DNA from: JBOHHR01 sp050740975 | GTDB taxonomy: Bacteria > Pseudomonadota > Gammaproteobacteria > JBOHHR01 | Assembly: GCA_050740975.1 (NCBI GenBank) | Contig: JBOIEE010000153.1 | Coordinates: 1-5,902 of the forward strand | Reading direction: 5' to 3' | Length of the DNA stretch: 5,902 nt | Shown here: piece by piece, positions 1 to 5,695 of the stretch | Layout: the number at the start of each line of letters is the position of its first letter | Numbering within the stretch: the stretch's first letter is position 1 | Translations under genes and position numbers: made by a program | The notes under the pieces: generated by a model | Seen by the model: only the letters and a program-made list of their open reading frames with translations | Databases searched by the model: none | What the model was told of the DNA's origin: nothing

Positions 1-155
1 ATATGGATATGCTCCTTAACATGCAAGCACTATATGTTGTATTACATGCCAACACAGCTAGGTGCGAAATCACACCTTTCAGCAATATTTCAAGAACTTA
101 GGAACTCCGGGTTAAGGAAGATCCGACCGAACGCGGCCCGGACGGCAAGCGCAAA
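1..155 (+). promoter_or_regulatory. Probable CRISPR leader, upstream flank of the array
   Basis: This stretch precedes the first CRISPR repeat on the side where a type I-E leader is expected, since degenerate repeats are at the other end. Bases 1-100 are about 38% GC, clearly more AT-rich than the rest of the window, whereas 121-155 are about 69% GC. A weak promoter can be drawn: TTAACA at 16-21 and TATTAC at 40-45, 18 bases apart. There is an imperfect direct repeat, ACATGCAAGCAC (19-30) and ACATGCCAACAC (44-55), and an inverted repeat AGGTG/CACCT (60-64 and 73-77). Frame 1 is open from base 1 to the TGA at 178-180, but its translation resembles nothing I know and runs into repeat 1, so I do not call a gene. 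The leader assignment is inferred from position and composition; the promoter is speculative. Confidence 0.5.
88..100 (+). promoter_or_regulatory. Candidate IHF-binding site in the leader
   Basis: TTTCAAGAACTTA matches the IHF consensus WATCAANNNNTTR at every fixed position but one (the second base is T, not A). In E. coli type I-E arrays, IHF bends the leader so that Cas1-Cas2 inserts new spacers at the first repeat. Here the site ends 55 bases before repeat 1, farther than in E. coli, where it is close to the repeat. The match is by eye and such a degenerate motif can occur by chance. Confidence 0.3.
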
Positions 156-551
156 CTGTTCCCCGCACACGCGGGGATGAACCGAAAGTGATCGAGGAAG
201 CGGCGGGGACGTACACCTGTTCCCCGCACACGCGGGGATGAACCGTCTTCTGCTTGCGGTATAGGCGGAACAGGGAACTGTTCCCCGCACACGCGGGGAT
301 GAACCGACAGAAACCGAAACATCGCGCGGGCTTCCGGACTGTTCCCCGCACACGCGGGGATGAACCGCCGGTGAAGACGGGCAAGTTCAAGGGCTAACCC
401 TGTTCCCCGCACACGCGGGGATAAACCGCACGTTGTCGGCCCTTATAAACATGGTGAATGCCTGTTCCCCGCACACGCGGGGATGAACCACCTCCGGGCA
501 CTCGTTCGATACGCCTACCCTCCTGTTCCCCGCACACGCGGGGATGAACCT
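156..551 (+). CRISPR. Type I-E-like CRISPR array, 7 repeats and 6 spacers
   Basis: Seven 29-base repeats start at 156, 217, 278, 339, 400, 462 and 523, giving a 61-base period. The repeat begins CTGTTCCCCGCACACG, continues CGGGGATGAACC and ends with a variable base. It contains a perfect 6-bp stem, CCCCGC/GCGGGG, with an ACAC loop, followed by the 8-base 3' part ATGAACCG that would become the crRNA 5' handle after Cas6e cleavage. This matches the E. coli type I-E repeat in length, hairpin and handle, so the strand is taken as +. Spacers are 185-216, 246-277, 307-338, 368-399, 429-461 and 491-522: all 32 bases except the fifth, which is 33. Repeat 5 carries G to A at 423 (handle ATAAACCG), repeat 6 ends in A and repeat 7 ends in T. 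These changes near the right end mark it as the old, leader-distal end. No cas genes are in the window. Confidence 0.97.
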
Positions 552-651
552 ATCGCGCGACGCCGACGACGCCACCAGCGTAAGTATTGAATACTGACTG
601 GGGTGCTTAGGCATTACGCCGCTTAATCGAGATGCCGTTAACACGCAATCG

Positions 652-1173
652 CTACTTCGGGACCTCAAGCTTCTTTACGGGCTTGTGACTAACCGCCGTC
701 GGGAACATGACCTCACCGTTCGGAACCTTGGCTCCTACCGGCCACAGGTGGAAAATGATACCGTCGGTCTTGGACGCGGCCTCTGCAATCTCTTTCGCCT
801 TCTCAGGGGGTACATCAAGCACTTGCACGCGCCCGGTTGCGATTTCTTCCGTATGGTCATGGAAATGTTTATTCCATTGCTCCAGCGTCACGCTCGTGCG
901 CGCGAGCTTCTTGTCAATGAAGTATTCGATCTCGACAAGCTCGGCATTCGGATCGGCGGACAGAAAAATCATGCACTGCAAGATCTCTGGCTTGATCGGC
1001 TTGCAATAATGGTGATACGGACCGTGCACCGTGCCGTCTTCGTGACGATGGGGCGCGACTACATGGATGTTGTAGCCCTCCGCCGGGCTTTTTGCCTTCT
1101 CCTCAGCGAGTAGAGGGCTTGTCGCAACGATAGCTGCACTGAACATTGCTATGAGATTAAGCTTCTTCTTCAT
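652..1173 (-). CDS. Exported DUF1264 / oil-body-associated-protein (OBAP)-like protein
   Basis: This is a 173-residue protein of unknown biochemical function. The N-terminus (MKKKLNLIAM, then a hydrophobic stretch to about residue 23 ending SPLLA before EEK) is a signal peptide, so the mature protein is probably periplasmic or secreted. The body matches the DUF1264 family, known from plant oil-body-associated proteins and from fungi and bacteria: HHYC at 54-57, QCMIF at 67-71, a VEIEYFI strand at 80-86, a His-rich WNKHFHDHTEEI at 100-111 where the family has its WH.H.YE motif, and FHLWPVG at 141-147. The ATG at 1173 has a strong ribosome site, GAGGAG, six bases upstream (complement of 1180-1185). 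It is transcribed towards the CRISPR array, ending 100 bases from the last repeat, and has no operon partner in view. The family assignment is from remembered motifs; the role is unknown. Histidine clusters could bind a metal, which is inference. Confidence 0.85.
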   Translation of the reverse strand: MKKKLNLIAMFSAAIVATSPLLAEEKAKSPAEGYNIHVVAPHRHEDGTVHGPYHHYCKPIKPEILQCMIFLSADPNAELVEIEYFIDKKLARTSVTLEQWNKHFHDHTEEIATGRVQVLDVPPEKAKEIAEAASKTDGIIFHLWPVGAKVPNGEVMFPTAVSHKPVKKLEVPK

Positions 1174-1391
1174 AATTGTCTCCTCTCGCTCTGTTTGTTG
1201 CTGAACGTCACGCCTAACGTGTCTATCGAAAAACCCGTTTATGAGGCGATGTAACTACAAATCGTGTAGGCATAATCGACTACTCACGCATCGAAATATC
1301 ACCTGAAACGCGAGTCTCGCTCCGGCATGGTCATTATGCCTTTTTCGATCGCCGTTAACCAATTCGCGGCCTAGGGGGCGGCAGGTCATGG
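1174..1391. other. Intergenic region between the exporter 3' end and the DUF1264 gene
   Basis: No convincing gene lies here. On the - strand it must hold the 3' untranslated end of the ABC exporter transcript and the promoter of the DUF1264 gene, but I see no strong -35/-10 pair and no canonical terminator for the exporter. A hairpin at 1324-1340 (GGCAT/ATGCC) followed by TTTTT points to the + strand, where no gene precedes it. The ribosome site for the DUF1264 gene is at 1180-1185. Confidence 0.6.
1324..1345 (+). terminator. Weak terminator-like hairpin with T-run
   Basis: GGCAT (1324-1328) pairs with ATGCC (1336-1340), extendable by one G-T pair, and is followed directly by five T residues at 1341-1345. 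The shape is that of a short rho-independent terminator on the + strand. However, no + strand gene lies upstream within this window, and the stem is short, so it may be fortuitous. Confidence 0.2.
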
Positions 1392-3227
1392 TTAAGCAAC
1401 CTCTTTGCCGAGGAAACCGCCGGACTGATGCGTCCAGAGGTGTGCGTACAGCCCGCCCTTTGCAACCAGTGTGGTGTGCGTGCCCTCCTCGACAATGCGC
1501 CCCTGGTCCAACACCACGAGGCGGTCTAATGCGGCGATGGTCGACAGCCGGTGCGCAATCGCGATCACCGTTTTGCCGCGCATGAGCCGGTAAAGGTTTT
1601 CACGGATCGCCGCTTCCACTTCTGAATCCAGGGCAGAAGTAGCTTCATCCAGGATCAGAATTGGCGCGTCTTTCAACAATACGCGTGCGATCGCGATCCG
1701 TTGGCGCTGCCCGCCGGAAAGCTTTACCCCGCGTTCACCAACGTGCGCATCGTAACCCCGGCGGCCGCGTGCGTCGCTTAAACCCGGAATAAACTCATGC
1801 GCTCTGGCTTGCCTCGCGGCGTCGAGCATGGCTTCTTCTGTGGCATCCGGCCTGCCATAGAGAATATTCTCCCGCACCGAACGATGCAGCAACGAGGTAT
1901 CCTGCGTCACCATACCAACGTGTGCCCGCAGACTTTGCTGGGTGACCTCTGCAATATTCTGCCCGTCGATTAGAATTGTTCCAGCTTCCACATCGTGAAA
2001 GCGCAATAACAGATTGACCAGGGTCGACTTACCGGCGCCGGAGCGGCCAACCAGGCCGACTTTCTCACCCGGTTTGATGGTTAATGAAAAATCTTCGAAC
2101 ACGCCACTGCCCTTGCCGTAATGAAAACTGACCTGATCGAACACGATCTTTCCCGCAGGGACCGTCAGCAGCGGGGCCGATGGTGCATCCAGCACTGTGC
2201 GCGGCCTTGAAATCGTAGCCATGCCATCGTGCACTGTACCGATGTTCTCAAACAAAGCGGACATCTCCCACATAATCCACTGTGACATGCCATAAAGCCG
2301 GAGCACCAGTCCAATCGCGGCGGCAATCGCCCCGGCCGTCGCCGCATCCTGCATCCAGAAGCGAATCGACAAACCCGTTACGGAGAAGATCAGCAGTGCA
2401 TTGATGATCCAGACCGACAAAACAAAACCCGTGACCATGCGCATCTGTGCGTACACGGTTTTAAGAAATGACGCCATGCTTTCTTGCGCGTAATCCGCCT
2501 CACGCCGTGAGTGGGAAAACAGTTTCACCGTCACGATATTGGTATAGGTATCCACAATGCGACCCGTCATGTCGGAGCGGGCATCCGCCTGCTTGGATGC
2601 CACCGCTTCCAGCCTCGGTATGAAGTGATACAAAATGCCAAGGTAAAACAACAGCCAGATCAAAAACGGTGCCGTTAAACGAAAATTCGTACTGGCCACC
2701 ACGACCACAATCCCGCTGAAATAAACGACGACGTATAACATCACGTCCAACAGCTTCAAGACCGCCTCACGTACGGCCAGCGATGTCTGCATAAGCTTGG
2801 TCGCGATACGGCCGGCAAACTCATTCTGATAAAACGACAAGCTCTGTCCGAGCAGGTAACGATGGGCCTGCCAGCGGATGATCATCGGATAATTCCCCAG
2901 CAGGGACTGGTGCACCACCAGCGAATGCAAAAATACAGACAGCGGCAAGCCAACCACCACCATCAACCCCCACCACAACAACTGGCCGCCTTCATCGTGC
3001 AGGAACGTCGCTGGGTGATTGGCGCCCAGCCGATCCACCAGCTTGCCCAGGAATGCGAATAACGACACTTCCATCGTCGCTATTAACCCCGTCAATAGCG
3101 ACATGATTATCAAATGGGACTCAATGCCCCGAGTGTAATGGCGGCAGAACGCATACAAGCTCTTCGGCGGCTGCTCCGGCTCTTGCGGCGGGAACGGCTT
3201 AATCAGTTTTTCAAAAAACGAGAACAT
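1392..3227 (-). CDS. ABC exporter half-transporter (fused permease and ATPase)
   Basis: This is a complete 611-residue inner-membrane exporter subunit of the MsbA/MdlB multidrug-lipid type, expected to work as a dimer powered by ATP. The N-terminal half holds about six membrane segments (roughly residues 37-62, 83-106, 157-180, 184-203, 265-290 and 295-312). The ATPase domain starts near 360: A-loop Tyr370, Walker A GRSGAGKST at 394-402 with Lys400, Q-loop Gln442, signature LSGGQ at 503-507, Walker B ILILDE at 523-528 with Glu528, D-loop SALD at 531-534 and switch His559. All catalytic residues are intact. The ATG at 3227 lies 4 bases after the stop of the upstream membrane acyltransferase-like gene, so translation is probably coupled; the only ribosome-site-like sequence, AGGT, is about 12 bases upstream inside that gene. 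Transported substrate cannot be told from sequence. The partner gene suggests an acylated or envelope-related molecule, which is inference. Confidence 0.95.
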   Translation of the reverse strand: MFSFFEKLIKPFPPQEPEQPPKSLYAFCRHYTRGIESHLIIMSLLTGLIATMEVSLFAFLGKLVDRLGANHPATFLHDEGGQLLWWGLMVVVGLPLSVFLHSLVVHQSLLGNYPMIIRWQAHRYLLGQSLSFYQNEFAGRIATKLMQTSLAVREAVLKLLDVMLYVVVYFSGIVVVVASTNFRLTAPFLIWLLFYLGILYHFIPRLEAVASKQADARSDMTGRIVDTYTNIVTVKLFSHSRREADYAQESMASFLKTVYAQMRMVTGFVLSVWIINALLIFSVTGLSIRFWMQDAATAGAIAAAIGLVLRLYGMSQWIMWEMSALFENIGTVHDGMATISRPRTVLDAPSAPLLTVPAGKIVFDQVSFHYGKGSGVFEDFSLTIKPGEKVGLVGRSGAGKSTLVNLLLRFHDVEAGTILIDGQNIAEVTQQSLRAHVGMVTQDTSLLHRSVRENILYGRPDATEEAMLDAARQARAHEFIPGLSDARGRRGYDAHVGERGVKLSGGQRQRIAIARVLLKDAPILILDEATSALDSEVEAAIRENLYRLMRGKTVIAIAHRLSTIAALDRLVVLDQGRIVEEGTHTTLVAKGGLYAHLWTHQSGGFLGKEVA

Positions 3228-3231
3228 AACT

Positions 3232-4407
3232 TTAAAGATACCTGAGCCATCGCCAATGACGCCGGTGGGCCTTAAGGCTCGCGAACCTGCGGCAGATGGG
3301 ATAGAGGCTCAGCACCACCAACACCCAGAGGAGATACAGAATCGGTAAATCATATCCGCAACCATCCGGGTATCCTGGGGTGAACGGGTCGCCGAGAAAA
3401 GCGCTGGCGGATCGGCCGGTCACCCATGCCAGGGCGATCACCAGTTGATGGATGAGCAGGAGGTGCAACAGGTAGTAAAAGAGGGGCACCCGTCCAAACG
3501 TTATAAAAAAGCCGCCCAGCCAGCCCGGCTTTCGGTCAAACCAGGGCAAGACCGCAATGGCGGGGCCCAAGGTCATCAATAGATAGAGCAGCGAAGGCGG
3601 ATATTTTTCGCAATTGAGGAAGGATAGCAGGCTAAAGGTATAACTATCTTGCGGAGACCACGGTTTCGGATCGCCATAGAGATTGATGGATCGAAGCAGG
3701 ATGAACAGCACCGTCAACAGGCCCCCGAGCCGCAAAAGCACCCTCCTTTGCACGTCGCGCTCAAGAAGCAAGACCGTTCCGAAACCATAACCGGCGGCCA
3801 TGACACCGATCCAGGGGATGAGCGGATAGAACGGTTCCAGGGCGAGATTGGGGGAGATGCGGATGATATCGCCGGTATGCAGCACGGCCCACAAGGGACC
3901 CAATTCCCCCAGGTCCTCGGGCCGAACCCCATCCAATAGGTTATGGCTCGCGATCATAAGGATCCCAAAGACGCTGGTGAGGCCAACCGGAAGAAAAACG
4001 AGCCCGGCAAGCGCGATCATCGACCATCCAATGGCCCACAAGACTCCCCCCTCAATCTGCGTGTAGTCGGTGGTGAAGTCCCAGGCAAAGGTCTCCACGG
4101 CGATCTGCAAGAAAATCAACCAAAGCCCGCGCGTGATCAAGAAGATAGCGAGCTCGTTCTTGGTCTTGCCGTGAGAGGCGTATAGGAACGCCCCAGTCCC
4201 TGCTAAAAACACAAAGACCGGCGCGCAAAAGTGGGTGATCCAGCGGGTAAGGAACAGGGCCACCGAAGTTTTGCTCAGATCGGTGGGGCTGAATTGGGCG
4301 TTGGTGAAGAAGTCGCGGGTATGGTCCAAGGCCATGATCACCATGACCAGGCCGCGCAGCAGGTCGACGGAAACCAGTCTATCGAGTCTTTCGGGTAGTC
4401 GTGGCAT
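3232..4407 (-). CDS. Polytopic membrane protein, HGSNAT-like / DUF1624 family (putative acyltransferase)
   Basis: From the ATG at 4407 this is a 391-residue protein with about ten hydrophobic segments. It matches the bacterial family related to the catalytic domain of heparan-alpha-glucosaminide N-acetyltransferase (DUF1624). The family pattern is clear: SVDLLRG then MALDHTRDFF near the N-terminus, THFCAPVFVFLAGTGA in the next segments, RGLWLI, the conserved loop CEKYPPSLLYLLMTLGP about two thirds along, and FGRVPLFYYLLHL near the C-terminus, followed by a basic tail. In the eukaryotic relative, an acetyl group is passed across the membrane to a glucosamine; bacterial substrates are mostly unknown. 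A TTG at 4422 would add five residues, but GGGT seven bases before the ATG and the lack of a ribosome site before the TTG favour the ATG. It follows arfB by 51 bases and is followed after 4 bases by the ABC exporter, suggesting an operon. Confidence 0.88.
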   Translation of the reverse strand: MPRLPERLDRLVSVDLLRGLVMVIMALDHTRDFFTNAQFSPTDLSKTSVALFLTRWITHFCAPVFVFLAGTGAFLYASHGKTKNELAIFLITRGLWLIFLQIAVETFAWDFTTDYTQIEGGVLWAIGWSMIALAGLVFLPVGLTSVFGILMIASHNLLDGVRPEDLGELGPLWAVLHTGDIIRISPNLALEPFYPLIPWIGVMAAGYGFGTVLLLERDVQRRVLLRLGGLLTVLFILLRSINLYGDPKPWSPQDSYTFSLLSFLNCEKYPPSLLYLLMTLGPAIAVLPWFDRKPGWLGGFFITFGRVPLFYYLLHLLLIHQLVIALAWVTGRSASAFLGDPFTPGYPDGCGYDLPILYLLWVLVVLSLYPICRRFASLKAHRRHWRWLRYL

Positions 4408-4458
4408 GGGATTGACCCGCAATAGGGAAGGTGACCAGCCGGCAGGATCCGGAAGGTT

Positions 4459-4890
4459 TCAAGTCACTTCATCGATCAACCGAGCCTTGGCGCGTCCGTG
4501 CTTGGTCCCGCTACGATGGCGTTTCTCATCCAGTCGCCGCGCTTTGGCCGCTGGTGATGGTATTGTCTTGCGCCGTGGCTTAGGGTGCTCTGCGGCCCGT
4601 TGCAGCCAGCGGATGAACCGCTCGATGGCGTCCTGACGGTTGCGCTCTTGGGTGCGGTAGCGACGTGCCTCAATGGTCAACACCCCGCCCCGAGACACCC
4701 GCTTGCCGGCCAAGCGCAGCAGGCGTTCACGCACCGGATCGGGCAACAACGGAGAGCGGATGACATCGAACCAAAGTTGTACCGCGGTAGCTACCTTATT
4801 GACGTTTTGTCCTCCAGGGCCAGCCGCGCGCACGAAGCGAAACCGCAGCTCCTTTTCGTCGATGCGGATGTTATTAGTGATTGAGATCAT
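4459..4890 (-). CDS. arfB: Alternative ribosome-rescue peptidyl-tRNA hydrolase ArfB (YaeJ)
   Basis: This 143-residue protein is close to the usual ArfB length of about 140. It carries the class I release-factor catalytic loop, RAAGPGGQNVNKV at 21-33, with GGQ at 26-28, followed by the family segments VQLWFDV (37-43) and SRGGVLTIEARRYRTQERN (66-84). The C-terminal tail from about 104 to 137 is very rich in Arg and Lys (PRRKT, KARRLDEKRHR, KHGRAKAR). In E. coli ArfB this tail enters the empty mRNA channel of a stalled ribosome, while GGQ hydrolyses the peptidyl-tRNA. No codon-recognition domain is present, which separates it from RF1/RF2. Start at the ATG at 4890; no strong ribosome site is seen before it. 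It is the first gene of a possible three-gene - strand run and is divergent from the rhomboid gene. Confidence 0.95.
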   Translation of the reverse strand: MISITNNIRIDEKELRFRFVRAAGPGGQNVNKVATAVQLWFDVIRSPLLPDPVRERLLRLAGKRVSRGGVLTIEARRYRTQERNRQDAIERFIRWLQRAAEHPKPRRKTIPSPAAKARRLDEKRHRSGTKHGRAKARLIDEVT

Positions 4891-4962
4891 GTCATTGGGT
4901 TAAGGACTGTGGAGGACGGGCGATAATATGAGTTTTAAACAGCTCTTCCGATAAGCGATACC
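4891..4962. promoter_or_regulatory. Divergent promoter region between arfB and the rhomboid gene
   Basis: This 72-base gap must contain the start signals for both divergent genes. For the rhomboid gene, GATAAT at 4922-4927 is a good -10 (one mismatch to TATAAT), with a poor -35 TTAAGG at 4900-4905, 16 bases away; transcription would start near 4934. The same AT-rich patch read on the other strand gives TATTAT (complement of 4923-4928) as a possible -10 for arfB, so the two promoters may overlap. This is inference by eye. Confidence 0.35.
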
Positions 4963-5607
4963 GTGAACGAGCACACTGAGAAGCCAAGCTTGCGCGCTGT
5001 AGCCCTTGCCGTGGGGGGGGCCATCTATGCGCTGTGGCTCGTCCGGATCGCCGATGACATGTTTGCGCTCGAGTTCTACCGCTGGGGCATCTATCCACGA
5101 GAGATCAGTGGACTCACAGGTCTCTTGTTGGGGCCCTTGATCCACGGTTCCACCGTACATCTGTTTGCCAACACGCTGCCGCTGCTCGTTTTGGGCACGG
5201 CGATAGTATATGTCTATCCCAGGTCGGCCCGCATCGCGATCCCGGTGATCCTGCTCGGCTCGGGTCTCGGCGTGTGGCTGTTCGGACGCGCTACCTACCA
5301 CATCGGCGCTAGCGGCCTGGCGCATGGGCTGATGTTCTTTCTCTTCGCCCTCGGCGTGTTGCGCCGCGACAGGCCGGCAATGGCGCTGTCGATGCTGGTG
5401 TTTTTCCTCTATGGCGGCATGATCTGGGGCATCTTCCCGCAGGAGCCCGGGGTGTCGTTCGAAGCGCATTTATTCGGCGCCGTGACCGGCCTCGCGTTGG
5501 CCTTTCTACTGCGACACAACGATCCCGCGCCGCCCGAGAAAAAGTACGACTGGGAGGGCGAAGAAGAGGACGATCCCGTGATCGGCGATCAGTGGCGGGA
5601 ACCGTAG
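4963..5607 (+). CDS. Rhomboid-family intramembrane serine protease
   Basis: This is a 214-residue integral membrane protein with about six hydrophobic helices (near 12-31, 50-60, 65-84, 91-109, 117-134 and 138-156, with a last one at 167-184). Rhomboid signatures are all present: HGSTVHLFAN at 61-70, giving His66 and Asn70 of the oxyanion region; GASG at 115-118 with the nucleophile Ser117; and EAHLFGAVTG at 167-176 with the catalytic-dyad His169. Such proteases cut substrate helices within the inner membrane; the substrate here is unknown. The start is GTG at 4963 with no clear ribosome site; the next Met is at residue 33, inside the conserved region, so the GTG is preferred. After the last helix there is a charged cytoplasmic-type tail, about 30 residues, with an acidic run GEEEDD at 199-204. 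It stands alone on the + strand, divergent from arfB. Confidence 0.92.
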   Translation: MNEHTEKPSLRAVALAVGGAIYALWLVRIADDMFALEFYRWGIYPREISGLTGLLLGPLIHGSTVHLFANTLPLLVLGTAIVYVYPRSARIAIPVILLGSGLGVWLFGRATYHIGASGLAHGLMFFLFALGVLRRDRPAMALSMLVFFLYGGMIWGIFPQEPGVSFEAHLFGAVTGLALAFLLRHNDPAPPEKKYDWEGEEEDDPVIGDQWREP

Positions 5608-5632
5608 TCCAGCTCGACCGTCGTGTGCTGAA

Positions 5633-5695
5633 GTCGTCGTCCTGAGGACACCGTAAGATCTCGGCATGGCCGAAATTACATGCGAGCCATGCCTG
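5633..5695. repeat. Fragment resembling a widespread dispersed repeat, with an inverted repeat
   Basis: The sequence GTCGTCCTGAGG (from 5634) followed by AAGATCTCGGC (5655-5665) resembles the 'GTCATCCTGAG...AAGGATCTC' motif of dispersed intergenic repeats seen in many bacterial genomes, which give spurious peptides of the 'EILRCAQDD' kind; the - strand here reads AEILRCPQDD. Next to it GGCATGGC (5663-5670) and GCCATGCC (5686-5693) form a perfect 8-bp inverted repeat with a 15-base loop. No second copy is in the window, so repeat status rests on remembered similarity. Confidence 0.35.

Noticed and set aside
1..180. Frame 1 open reading frame entering from the left edge and ending at the TGA in repeat 1
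   Set aside because: About 59 codons is within chance, the translation has no recognisable features, and it runs into a CRISPR repeat. It might be a remnant of a neighbouring gene, but the sequence does not support that.
552..612. Possible eighth, degenerate repeat and extra spacer after repeat 7
   Set aside because: Bases 552-583 have spacer length, but 584-612 matches the repeat at only about a third of positions when aligned without gaps, with no CCCCGC/GCGGGG stem.
90..668. Overlapping - strand open frames across the CRISPR array with repeated RFIPACAGN, VHPRVCGEQ and SSPRVRGT peptides
   Set aside because: They are read-throughs of the repeats. The 61-base period shifts frame by one each time, so all three frames give the same three peptides in rotation; this is a known artefact of type I-E arrays.
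685..1113. + strand open frame opposite the DUF1264 gene
   Set aside because: It is the shadow of a gene with a signal peptide, a strong ribosome site and family motifs on the other strand.
4408..4422. TTG at 4422 as the start of the HGSNAT-like gene
   Set aside because: No ribosome site precedes it, whereas the ATG at 4407 has GGGT seven bases upstream; the five extra residues add no conserved sequence. It cannot be fully excluded.
4900..5469. Long - strand open frame opposite the rhomboid gene
   Set aside because: Its translation is low-complexity and charge-rich with no domain, while the + strand frame has every rhomboid catalytic motif.
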